Below are positions 29,692 through 37,803 of a stretch of DNA of 64,000 nucleotides, piece by piece. Where the stretch lies: contig NZ_CP012670.1 of NCBI RefSeq assembly GCF_004135735.1, positions 4,423,501 through 4,487,500 of the forward strand. The letters are read 5' to 3'. The notes beneath the pieces were generated by a model. That model was not told where the DNA came from and ran no database searches. It saw only the letters and a program-made list of their open reading frames with translations. Each line of letters begins with the position of its first letter. Position 1 is the stretch's first letter. Both the position numbers and the translations under genes were made by a program. This DNA comes from Sorangium cellulosum (lineage in GTDB: Bacteria; Myxococcota_A; Polyangia; Polyangiales; Polyangiaceae).

Positions 29692-29862
29692 ATGGCCTGT
29701 TCGCTCCGCACCCCCACCGCGCTCCTCTCCGCCGTGACCGCCACGGCGGCCGCCCCGCTGCTCACCGCGCGCGGCGGCGGCAACGGGGACGCCCCCTCGA
29801 TCCCCCTCGCCGACATCGAGCTGGGAGACGCACCCGAGGCGGCCGTCGCATGCGCTCCCTGA
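29692..29862 (+). CDS. Possible short exported peptide, unrecognised
   Basis: A 56-residue frame from ATG 29692 begins with a weak signal-like stretch (MACSLRTPTALLSAVTATAA) and ends acidic (LADIELGDAPEAAVACAP). It overlaps the start of the next gene by 13 nt. Size and overlap are compatible with a coupled small protein or with a decayed gene start. No homologue is known to me. Confidence 0.3.
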   Translation: MACSLRTPTALLSAVTATAAAPLLTARGGGNGDAPSIPLADIELGDAPEAAVACAP

Positions 29863-32381
29863 GGCCCGCGCTCCCGCTCCCGTTGCTCGCGCTCGCGGCG
29901 GCGTGCCGCGGCCCCGCGCCCGCCGCCCCGCCGCCGGGGCACGCCCTCGCCTCGACGCCGGAAGGGAGCGTCGGGCGCATCGAGGTGCGCCACGTCGAGG
30001 CGCGGCCGCGGCTGACGCTCGTCTCGCGCGACGGGGATCCCGCGCCCGCGCTCGTCGCGTCGGTGGCGACCGATCTCGGGTCGGTCGCCACGACGGCGCT
30101 CGCCAGCGTGGTCGAGGCGCGGCTGCGCGCCGCCGGCTTCGACGCCGACGCGCGCATCGACCGCAGCGCCTTCCGCGTGCGCCTGCTCGTCCGCGACGCG
30201 GCGCGCGTCGAGCCGTTCCTGCGCGCGCTGTCGGCGGCGTTCACGCAGCCCGTCGCGGCGGGCAGCCCGGAGGTCGCCCTCGCGATGGAGCGGGTGCGGG
30301 CGCTCCGGGCCAGCCCGCTCGACGCGCCGGAGCTCGCGCCGATCGCGGCGTGCACCGGCCGGCTCGGCCTCGCCGGCGCCGAGCCCGTCGTCGATCTGTC
30401 GACGCCCGCGGGCGTGCGCGAGCTCGACGGGTGGCGGACGGCGGCGCTGCACGCCGGGCGCACCTCGATCGCCGTGGTCGGCCCGGCCGCGTTCTGCGCG
30501 GAGGCGGCCCGCGCGGCGGAGCGCGTCGACGCCTGGCCCGCGGGCAGCCCGGCCACCGACGCGTGGCCCTCTGCGGACACGCTCGGCGTGTACTCGACGA
30601 ACCAGCTCGGGCGGCGGGGCGCGCGCGTCACCGTGGCCGCGCGCGTCGCGAGCCCGCAGGCGGCGGTCGCCGCGGCGGAGCGGCTCGGCGCGCCGGGGTC
30701 GCCGCTCCGCGCGCGGCTCTCGGCGCTGCCTTCGCCGTTCCGCACCGTCGAGGTGGTCGGCGTGGCCCGCCCGCGCGGCGGGTGCGTGAGCGTGACGCTC
30801 GAGGCGTCCGATCTGCCGGCGGCCCCGCCCGTCGAGACCTCGTCGGCGCTCGCGGCCGCGGTGGCGCGGCAGGAGATCCGCCGCGGCCTCGCGGCGCCGA
30901 GCGCCACCGTCGCGACGCGGCAGATCCTCACGGCGCGGGACCCGCGCGACGCGGGCGCGCGCGCCGCCTGGTGGGCGCTCTCGGGGAGCGCCCCGGGCGC
31001 GCCGCCGGAGCGGTGGGCGACGGCGCTCGGCGTGCCCCCGAGCGCCGATCCGCCGCGGCCGTCGGCGCCGGAGCCGCCCGGCGGGAAGCGCTTCGAGGCC
31101 GAGCTCGGGCGCGCGCTCGCCGCGGGCGCCCAGCCCGCGCTGGAGCGGCGATCGCTGGTCGAGCGCGGGCAAGGCGAGGTCTGGGTCCTGCTCGCGAGCC
31201 CGTGCGGCGTCGCCGACGAGGGGCAGTACGACGCCGGCTCGACGGCGCTCGCCGCGCTCTCGGCCGTGCAGCTCCGGCGGCGCGAGCTCGACGTGACGAT
31301 CGAGCCCTGGATCACGGCGGACGCGGTCGGGGTGATCGCGCACGCGCCGTTCCGCGACGACCGCGAGACGCCCTCCGAGCTCGCGCGCCGCGTCGCGAGC
31401 GCCGCCGCGCGGACGGTGGCGGCGACGACCGTGAGCCCCGACGCGCTCGCGCTCGCGCGCGCCGCGGCGCTCGAGCACCTGGAGCGCCTCGCCGGCGGGC
31501 GGGCCGCGGCGCTCGAGGCGTTCGCCTCCGCGCTCGCGCCCGATCACCCGTCGTGGATCGAGCCGCTCGGCGTCTGGGACCGGGTGGCGAGCAGCGCGAT
31601 CGACACCGTGCGGCTCCGCTGGCAGGCGCTCGCGACGGGGCCGCTCCGGCTCGCCGTCCTCGCGAACGCCGACGCCTCGCAGGCGACGGCCGCGGCGGAG
31701 GCCGCCGAGCGCTGGCTCGCGCCGCGGCTCACGGCGCGCGGGTGCGGCTCGCCGGACGGCGCCGTGGTCGCTCGGCCCGGGCACCACGACGTCCGCCTGC
31801 CGGAGGGGACCTCCCTGGCGCAGGCCCTCGTCGGCGCGCGACTCCCGGCCGCGCCCGCGGCGCACGATCTCGCCGAGCTCACGGTCGCCGCCCTCAACGG
31901 CAGCGACGGCCTGCTCGCCGCGGCGCTCAGCGCGGCGGCCTCGCCCGCTGCGGCCCCGGCGGCCTCGCCCGCTGCGGCCCCGGCGGCCTCGCCCGCTGCC
32001 GCCCTGGCGGCCTCGCCTCCGGCGCGGCCGCTCGCGGCGCGCGCGAGCGCTCGCCTCCTCGGCGGGACGCGCGCGGCGGCGCTCGCCGTCGAGATCCGGG
32101 CGCCGAGCGCCGAGATCGGCGAGGCCTCCGCCCGCGTGAAGGCGCTCCTCGCCGGCCTCGCCCAGCGGGCGACCGACGCGGACCTCAGCCGCGCCGCGGG
32201 GCACGTCGCCCGGCACGAGCGCGACGCGCTCGCCGAGCCTCGACGCCGGCTGATCGACCTCTGGCGCGGCCCGGCGTCCGGCGCGCCGCCGGCCCGGATC
32301 ACGCTGGCCGCGTGGCGCGCTTTCCTCTCGAGCGCGCTCGGCGCGGACGCGATCGTGACCGTCGAAGCCCGGCCCGACTGA
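29850..32381 (+). CDS. M16 (insulinase)-like lipoprotein without zinc motif
   Basis: 843 residues with a lipoprotein signal (LALAAACRG). The overall plan, two halves of alternating alpha/beta with ALASVVEARLRAAGFDADARI early and HDLAELTVAALNGSDGLLAAALS later, resembles tandem M16 peptidase domains. The HxxEH zinc motif is not found, so it would be an inactive partner-type member. The assignment is from general pattern and is not secure. An Ala/Pro/Ser tandem repeat lies near 695-722. The stop abuts the opposing stop at 32382 with no spacer. Confidence 0.7.
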   Translation: MRSLRPALPLPLLALAAACRGPAPAAPPPGHALASTPEGSVGRIEVRHVEARPRLTLVSRDGDPAPALVASVATDLGSVATTALASVVEARLRAAGFDADARIDRSAFRVRLLVRDAARVEPFLRALSAAFTQPVAAGSPEVALAMERVRALRASPLDAPELAPIAACTGRLGLAGAEPVVDLSTPAGVRELDGWRTAALHAGRTSIAVVGPAAFCAEAARAAERVDAWPAGSPATDAWPSADTLGVYSTNQLGRRGARVTVAARVASPQAAVAAAERLGAPGSPLRARLSALPSPFRTVEVVGVARPRGGCVSVTLEASDLPAAPPVETSSALAAAVARQEIRRGLAAPSATVATRQILTARDPRDAGARAAWWALSGSAPGAPPERWATALGVPPSADPPRPSAPEPPGGKRFEAELGRALAAGAQPALERRSLVERGQGEVWVLLASPCGVADEGQYDAGSTALAALSAVQLRRRELDVTIEPWITADAVGVIAHAPFRDDRETPSELARRVASAAARTVAATTVSPDALALARAAALEHLERLAGGRAAALEAFASALAPDHPSWIEPLGVWDRVASSAIDTVRLRWQALATGPLRLAVLANADASQATAAAEAAERWLAPRLTARGCGSPDGAVVARPGHHDVRLPEGTSLAQALVGARLPAAPAAHDLAELTVAALNGSDGLLAAALSAAASPAAAPAASPAAAPAASPAAALAASPPARPLAARASARLLGGTRAAALAVEIRAPSAEIGEASARVKALLAGLAQRATDADLSRAAGHVARHERDALAEPRRRLIDLWRGPASGAPPARITLAAWRAFLSSALGADAIVTVEARPD
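31935..32015 (+). repeat. 24-bp tandem repeat, about 3.4 copies
   Basis: The unit GCGGCCTCGCCCGCTGCGGC plus CCCG encodes AASPAAAP in the M16-like protein. The first two copies are identical, suggesting recent expansion. Confidence 0.75.
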
Positions 32382-33161
32382 TCACTCCCCGCCGTCGAAG
32401 TCGGCGGCGTCCTCGATCGCGGCCATCCGGTCGGCGCGCCCGGCCCCGACGCCGTCGTGATCCGCGTCGCTCGCGACGCGCGCGTCGTCGTCGTCCTCGT
32501 CGAGCGCGACCTCGTCCTCGTCCTCGTCCTCCTCGGGCTGGGCCAGCACCGGGAGCCGGCGCTTGCCGACGGGGCCCTCATCGACGTAGTCGCGCAGCGC
32601 CATCATGTCCTTCAGCGCCTCGAGCTTCGCGAGCGCCTTGACCTCGACCTGGCGGATCCGCTCCCGCGTCAGGTTCATGATCGCTCCCACATCCTCCAGC
32701 GTCGTGCCGCCGCGATCGGCGACGTCGAGCGCGCACGTCTCGTTCATGTCCCAGACCTCTAGATCGGGGAAATTCAGCTTGATGGCGCCCGTCCTGGCCG
32801 ACACGTCGAGGTAGAGGTGGTGCTGGCACGAGACATACGGGCACGGCCTCGGGCCGTCGACGCACTCGGCGCGGGTCCGCGGCTTGTAGTAGTCGGTCTC
32901 GGGGTAGAGCATCCGGCCGATCTCGAGCTCGCGCTTGGTCATGCGCTTGACGCTGATCGTCCGCGCCCGGATCTCGCGCTTGCGCCGGGACCTGCGCTGC
33001 TCGCGCGTGATGGCGGTGCCCGACGGCTCGGGCTCCACCTGGCGCGCCAGCGCCCCCTCGACGACGGGCTCAGCCGCCCCCGCGGGCTCGCAAGCACCAC
33101 CCACCGCATCCGCACCGTCCAGGCCGAAGATCTCGAGCTCGCTGTCAGACACCGTCGCCAT
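32382..33161 (-). CDS. Orphan sigma-70 region 4 protein
   Basis: 259 residues. The N terminus (1-50) is acidic and disordered. Residues about 55-90 form a basic segment (REQRRSRRKREIRARTISVKR). A conserved-looking middle follows (YPETDYYKPRTRAEC, CPYVSCQHHLYLDV, Cys/His residues that might bind metal). Residues about 145-185 match the sigma-70 region 4.2 helix-turn-helix (GGTTLEDVGAIMNLTRERIR QVEVKALAKLE). The last 50 residues are strongly acidic (DEDEDEVALDEDDDD). Regions 2 and 3 of a sigma factor are absent, so it cannot be a normal sigma factor. It may bind -35-like DNA or core polymerase as a regulator. Confidence 0.85.
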   Translation of the reverse strand: MATVSDSELEIFGLDGADAVGGACEPAGAAEPVVEGALARQVEPEPSGTAITREQRRSRRKREIRARTISVKRMTKRELEIGRMLYPETDYYKPRTRAECVDGPRPCPYVSCQHHLYLDVSARTGAIKLNFPDLEVWDMNETCALDVADRGGTTLEDVGAIMNLTRERIRQVEVKALAKLEALKDMMALRDYVDEGPVGKRRLPVLAQPEEDEDEDEVALDEDDDDARVASDADHDGVGAGRADRMAAIEDAADFDGGE

Positions 33162-33339
33162 GCGCTGCCTCCGTTTGGTAGCGTCTCCGCTCTCAAGCGC
33201 GCGCGTTCCCCCTGACGTCCGAGTCCCTGCTCGAGCGCCAGGGGCACCGCTCCATTGCCCGACGTAACGCCGGATGCCGTCCCCAGAAATTCGAGACGAA
33301 GCGAGCCGGAGCCCGCCCCGTCCACCGCAAAAGCCCAGG

Positions 33340-33361
33340 CGGGGCCGCTCGCGCGGCCCCG
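33340..33361 (-). terminator. Intrinsic terminator of the MerR-type gene
   Basis: Perfect 9-bp arms CGGGGCCGC / GCGGCCCCG with a 4-nt loop lie 39 nt past the stop at 33400. On the minus strand they are followed by CCTGGGCTTTT, which ends in a short U-tract. Confidence 0.65.
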
Positions 33362-33399
33362 TTCACTTCACGAAAACAAAGATCCCGCGACTCGGCCTC

Positions 33400-33930
33400 T
33401 CAGGAGGAGGCCGCCTGTCTCGTCAGCCGCGCTTGCGCCATCAAGCGCTCTTCTATCAGCGCCAGCTTCGCGACGAGCTCCCGCGCGAGCGTCTCCGCGC
33501 TCGCGAGGTCCTGGGCTATCGCCCTGCCGCTCGTCTCGCTCCGCCGGTCCTTGGCAGCTTCCCTGAGCGCGTTGAAGACCTTGGCCATCGCGCGCTCGAG
33601 CTCCTCGATATCACCTCTCACGAACAGGAATTCACGCTGGATCTCTTCGATGGTGTAGTCCTGGGCCATCATCTCCTTGATGCGCTGAATCTGGCGGACT
33701 ACCGTGGCCGGATACATGCCCTGCGAGCCCTGATGCTTGCCCTTTCGCCCCACGCGCACGCTGCGCGGGAGCAGGCCGAGCTGCACGTATTTCCTCAACG
33801 TCGCTTCGCTGAACTTGATGCCATGCGCCGCGAACAGCTCGAGGATATCGCTCGAGGTGATCCCCTGGGCGTGCTCGCGCTCGATGCGATCCAGCACGTC
33901 CTCGGGGATCCTCTGCACCGGTCCTCCCAT
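33400..33930 (-). CDS. MerR-type helix-turn-helix regulator
   Basis: 176 residues. The DNA-binding head (about 1-80) has TSSDILELFAAHGIKFSEATLRKYVQLGLLP, the MerR recognition pattern, and RVGRKGKHQGSQGMYP as wing. It is followed by QIQRIKEMMAQDYTIEEIQ. The C-terminal half is a long coiled-coil-like helix without a cobalamin, metal or other known ligand domain. The promoter at 33965-33994 has a palindrome in its spacer, the MerR hallmark, so autoregulation is likely. The ligand is unknown. Confidence 0.9.
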   Translation of the reverse strand: MGGPVQRIPEDVLDRIEREHAQGITSSDILELFAAHGIKFSEATLRKYVQLGLLPRSVRVGRKGKHQGSQGMYPATVVRQIQRIKEMMAQDYTIEEIQREFLFVRGDIEELERAMAKVFNALREAAKDRRSETSGRAIAQDLASAETLARELVAKLALIEERLMAQARLTRQAASS

Positions 33931-34270
33931 CGTTGCCGGAGGCCCTACCCAACCGACGCGGGCGACTCTATTCCACTGAATGGAATACAGTCAATTGACG
34001 CGACGACGATTATTGTGTGGGCGTCGTGGAATGCGGTCCTTGCCCGCGGTTCCTGACACACCTCGGACATTTTTCGTCCGCCGACCCGGATCGGCGATCC
34101 GCACGACACGGTGGGGGGTGGGCGTCGCGGTGAGGACCCCGGGGCGCGGGGCGCACCGAGCGCGAGCGAAGGCGCGCCGGGCGCGCGGGGGAGGCTGGGC
34201 AGCGGCATCGCCCTTACCCTGACACACATCGGTCCTTTCAGACAAAAGGGCTGATACTCTCGCCGCCACC
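33931..34270. other. Divergent intergenic region between MerR and hydrolase genes
   Basis: 340 bases. The MerR promoter/operator occupies 33965-33994. The remainder includes a short AT-rich stretch (ACGATTATTGTGTGG around 34007-34021) and GC-rich DNA up to the start at 34271. No gene was supported; no second palindrome near the hydrolase start was seen. Confidence 0.5.
33965..33994 (-). promoter_or_regulatory. MerR-type promoter with operator in the spacer
   Basis: Read on the minus strand: -35 TTGACT (33994-33989), an 18-nt spacer, then -10 TAGAGT (33970-33965). The inverted repeat TATTCCA-N5-TGGAATA (33969-33987) lies across the spacer. MerR proteins act at palindromes inside over-long spacers, so this is very probably the autoregulatory site of the gene starting at 33930. 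Confidence 0.75.
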
Positions 34271-35164
34271 ATGGCCAAGGCCCTTGCCAGCGAGGGTCGG
34301 GGTGCGGCCCCGCCTGCCGCCCCCCGACCGGTCGAGCGTGTCGTCCGGGACGTTACAGCCCGGGGTGTCCGGATGCGGGTCCTGGTCGCCGGGGCTGGCA
34401 ACGGCCCGGCGCTCCTCCTGGTGCACAGCTTCCTCGTGAGCCACCTGGAGTTCGACGACGTGATCGACGCGCTGGCCCAGCGCTTCCACGTCATCGCCCC
34501 GGACCTCCCGGGGTTCGGCGAGAGCGAGAAGCCGAGCCCGGCGCGGTACGCCTACGGGATCGAGACGTTCGCCGAGGCCATCGCCGACCTCATCGCGGCC
34601 TTCGGCGTCGGCCGGGCGCACGTCGTCGGCCACGCGATGGGCGCGGCCGTCGCGATCACGCTCGCCGCCGAGCACCCCGAGCTCGTCCAGCGGCTCGTGC
34701 TGGAGGACGCGCTCTGTTACCCGTTCCCGATGAGCTTCAAGCGGAAGCTCCCGCTCCTGCCCGTCGTCGGGGGCATCGTCTTCAAGCAGCTGCTCGGCCG
34801 CGGCTCGTTCCGGTCGTACTTCCGCGACGACGTGTTCCGAGCGGACGCGGCGGTGCCGCTCTCGCGCATCGACCGGCACTACGACCTGTTCAACGCGCCG
34901 TCGGCGCGCGAGAGCGCCTACGCGGTGCTGCGCGCGGTGCTCGACGCGCGCCCCGTGGTCGCGCGCCTCACCCGGATCACGGCGCCGACCCTCGTCGTCT
35001 GGGGGCGCGACGACCGCATCTTCCCGGCCGCGGGCGCGCAGCGGCTGGCCCGCGAGATCTCGGGCGCGATGCTCGAGATCATGGACGCGGGGCACTCGCC
35101 CCACGAGGAGCGGCCGGAGGAGTTCGTCGCGCTCGTGACGCAGTTCCTCGAAGGGAAGCGGTGA
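34271..35164 (+). CDS. Alpha/beta-hydrolase-fold protein with Ala at the nucleophile position
   Basis: 297 residues of normal length for the family. DLPGFGESEKPSP, the elbow VVGHAMGAAVAI, Asp in VVWGRDDRIFP (247/248) and His275 in DAGHSPHEERPEEF are all recognisable. The nucleophile Ser of GHSMG is Ala122 (codon gcg), and the oxyanion HG motif reads VHSFLVSH. It therefore lacks the Ser needed for the standard mechanism. A Ser-independent activity or a binding/regulatory role is possible. Its stop overlaps the next start by one base, linking it to the peptide-type transporter genes. No signal peptide. Confidence 0.9.
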   Translation: MAKALASEGRGAAPPAAPRPVERVVRDVTARGVRMRVLVAGAGNGPALLLVHSFLVSHLEFDDVIDALAQRFHVIAPDLPGFGESEKPSPARYAYGIETFAEAIADLIAAFGVGRAHVVGHAMGAAVAITLAAEHPELVQRLVLEDALCYPFPMSFKRKLPLLPVVGGIVFKQLLGRGSFRSYFRDDVFRADAAVPLSRIDRHYDLFNAPSARESAYAVLRAVLDARPVVARLTRITAPTLVVWGRDDRIFPAAGAQRLAREISGAMLEIMDAGHSPHEERPEEFVALVTQFLEGKR

Positions 35165-37803
35165 TGCTGCGCGCGGGCCGCGCGCTGCTCGGCGACGACG
35201 CGGCGCGGCGCTTCCGGCAGGACCGGTCGGCGCGGCTCGGCCTCGGCCTCGTCGCGCTGCTCGCGCTGTTCGCCGCGGCGGGGCCGGCCGTCATCGCCCA
35301 CGATCCGAACGCGAGCGACTTCAGCCTGTCCCGCGACGCGTTCGGCGCGCCGCCCGGGCCGTCGGCCGCGCACTGGCTCGGGACGGACCCGCTCTTCCGC
35401 GACCTGCTCGCGCGCCTCGCGCACGGCGCGCGGCTGTCGCTCGTCATCGCGCTCTCGTCCACGGCGCTCGCCGTGGGGCTCGGCGCGCTCGTCGGCGTCG
35501 CCGCCGGCATGGCCCACGGCACGCGGGCGGCCGCGCTCGACGGCGCGCTCATGCGGCTCGTCGACGTGATCCTCGCCCTGCCCTACCTCCTGCTCGTGAC
35601 CGCGATCGGCGTCGCCGTGGGGCGGGCCGACGTGGGCACGACGCTGCTCGTGCTCGGCCTCACGGGCTGGACCGGCGCGGCGCGGCTCGTCCGCGCCAAG
35701 ACGATCGAGCTCGCGCAGCGCGACTTCGTGGCCTCGGCGCGCGCGCTCGGCGCCGGGCCGCTGCACGTCGTCCGGAGGCACATCCTGCCGAACGTCGGCG
35801 GCACGCTGCTCGCGCTCGCGACCGTCAGCGCCGGGCAGATGCTCCTCGCCGAGGCCGCGCTCGGCTACCTCGGCGTCGGCGTGCAGCCGCCGACCGCGAC
35901 GTGGGGCCGGATGCTGCACGAGGCCGAGCCGTACCTCGGGGTGAAGCCGCTCCTGGTCGCGGCGCCGGGGTTCGCCATCCTGCTCGCCGTGCTCGGCTTC
36001 CACCGCGTGGGCGAGGGGCTCCGCGACGCGCTCGATCCGGCCGGCGCCGAGCTCCCGCGCGGCCGGCGCCTGCCGGTCGACCTGCTCATCGCGGGCGCGG
36101 CGCTGCTCCTGCTCTCGGGCGGCTCGCCGAGCCGCGTGCGCCCGCCGCGGGGCGGCGGGCCGCCGCCTGCGGCGCCGGTCCGGGGCGGGACCCTGCGCGT
36201 CGCGACCACGGTCCACGCGCGCGCGCTCGATCCGGCGATCTCCTACGACGAGCTCTCGGGCATCGTCGCGGATCACGTCTTCGCCCGCCTCGTCACCTGG
36301 GACCAAGAGGGCCAGATCGTGCCCGACCTCGCGCGCGCGATCGAGGTCGAGCGGGGCGGGCGGACGTACGTCTTCACGCTCCGCGAGGGCGTGCGCTTCC
36401 ACGACGGCGCGGAGCTCCGCGCCGCGGACGTGAAGCGCTCGATCGAGCGGACGCTCCACCCGGGGACGCCGAGCCCCGGCGCGAGCCAGTACGAGATGAT
36501 CGAGGGCTTCGACGCGTTCCACCGCGGCGCGGCGCCGCACCTCGCCGGCGTGCGGGTGCTCGGCGACGCCGCGATCGCGATCGACCTGCGCGCGCCGGAC
36601 GCGACGTTCCTGCCGCGGATGACGCTCGCGTTCATGGCGCCGGTGTGCCCCTCGTCCGGCGCCGTGGTCGACCCGACGCGCCCGCCCGCGCCGTGCGGCG
36701 CGGGCCCGTTCCGCGTCGAGCGCTGGGACCAGGACGGCAGGATCCGGCTCGTCCGGCACGAGGGCTACTTCCGGCCGGGCCGGCCTTACCTCGACGCGAT
36801 CGAGTGGCAGACCGGGATGCGCGCGACCACCCAGCGCTACAGGTTCGAGGAGGGCGAGCTCGACTACCTGCGCGATCTGACGGCGATCGACGCGGCGGCG
36901 TACCGCGCCGACCCCGCGTGGGAGGGCCAGCGGCGCTGGACGCCCCAGCCCAGGACCAACGCCATCTTCCTGAACACCGAGCTCCCGCCGTTCGATCGGC
37001 TCGCCGTGCGGCGCGCCGTGGCGCTCGCCGTCGACCCCTCGGTGCTCGAGAAGGTGAGGCCCGATCTCGTCGCCATCGACCGGGTGCTGCCGGAGTCGAT
37101 CCCGGGCCCCCCGCGCGACGAGCCGATGCGACGGCACGACCTGCCGGCCGCCCTCGCGGAGATGGCCGCGGCCGGCTACCCGTACGATCCGGCGACCGGC
37201 CAGGGCGGCTACCCGGGGGTCATCGACTACATCGCCATCCCGGACACCATGGAGCAGGCGGTCGGCGAGATCTTCCAGCAGCAGCTCGCGCGGGTGGGGC
37301 TCCGCGTCCGCCTGCGGCTCGTCAGCTGGGCGACCTACCTCGCCGAGGCCTCGCGGCGCCGCACGATCCCCATGGGCTGGGCCGGGTGGCAGGCCGACTT
37401 CCCCGACCCGGCGAGCTTCTTCGAGCCGACGCTCTCCTCGCGGGCCATCCGCGACGAGGGCTCGCAGAACTTCGCCTTCTTCCGGAGCGAGGCGCTCGAT
37501 CGCGCGCTCGACGCCGCCCACGTGGAGCAGGATCGCGCGCGGCGCCTCGCGCTCTACGCCCGGGCCGAGGCCATCGTCCGCGATCTCGCGCCCTGGGTGC
37601 CCACGTACACGCGGCGCCTGCTCGAGCTCTGGCAGCCTTCCGTGCGCGGCTACGAGCGCTCCGCGGTGCTCTCGCCGCGCTTCCACGACGTCTGGCTCGA
37701 TCCGGCCGCGCGGCGCGCGGCGCGCGGCGGCGGGCCGCGCGCGGGAGGGCCGCTCGCCTCTCGGCCCCGCGCCCTGCTCGCGCGCGCCGGGCTCCCGCGA
37801 TGA
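35164..37803 (+). CDS. Fusion of DppC/OppC-like permease and family 5 solute-binding protein
   Basis: 879 residues. About 1-300 is an ABC permease of the DppC/OppC type: N-terminal helix, HWLGTDPLFRDLLARLAHGA, then the EAA loop ARALGAGPLHVVRRHILPN at 192-210, then GYLGVGVQPPTATWGRML. A further hydrophobic segment at 303-320 is followed by a Pro/Gly-rich linker. The SBP_bac_5 domain runs from about 341 (GGTLRVATTV, DLARAIEVERGGRTYVFTLREGVRFHDG, CGAGPFRVERW, AIFLNTELPPFDRLAVRRAVA, YAEAIVRDLAPWVPTY-like end). The extra segment would place the binding domain outside, tethered to the permease. Expected substrate: peptides or similar. It overlaps both neighbours (TGATG and ATGA). Confidence 0.9.
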   Translation: MLRAGRALLGDDAARRFRQDRSARLGLGLVALLALFAAAGPAVIAHDPNASDFSLSRDAFGAPPGPSAAHWLGTDPLFRDLLARLAHGARLSLVIALSSTALAVGLGALVGVAAGMAHGTRAAALDGALMRLVDVILALPYLLLVTAIGVAVGRADVGTTLLVLGLTGWTGAARLVRAKTIELAQRDFVASARALGAGPLHVVRRHILPNVGGTLLALATVSAGQMLLAEAALGYLGVGVQPPTATWGRMLHEAEPYLGVKPLLVAAPGFAILLAVLGFHRVGEGLRDALDPAGAELPRGRRLPVDLLIAGAALLLLSGGSPSRVRPPRGGGPPPAAPVRGGTLRVATTVHARALDPAISYDELSGIVADHVFARLVTWDQEGQIVPDLARAIEVERGGRTYVFTLREGVRFHDGAELRAADVKRSIERTLHPGTPSPGASQYEMIEGFDAFHRGAAPHLAGVRVLGDAAIAIDLRAPDATFLPRMTLAFMAPVCPSSGAVVDPTRPPAPCGAGPFRVERWDQDGRIRLVRHEGYFRPGRPYLDAIEWQTGMRATTQRYRFEEGELDYLRDLTAIDAAAYRADPAWEGQRRWTPQPRTNAIFLNTELPPFDRLAVRRAVALAVDPSVLEKVRPDLVAIDRVLPESIPGPPRDEPMRRHDLPAALAEMAAAGYPYDPATGQGGYPGVIDYIAIPDTMEQAVGEIFQQQLARVGLRVRLRLVSWATYLAEASRRRTIPMGWAGWQADFPDPASFFEPTLSSRAIRDEGSQNFAFFRSEALDRALDAAHVEQDRARRLALYARAEAIVRDLAPWVPTYTRRLLELWQPSVRGYERSAVLSPRFHDVWLDPAARRAARGGGPRAGGPLASRPRALLARAGLPR

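Noticed and set aside
28128..32216. A 1,362-residue minus-strand open frame
   Set aside because: Antisense to the aminotransferase and the M16-like gene; composition is shadow-like (long Arg/Gly/Ala runs) and no motif is seen.
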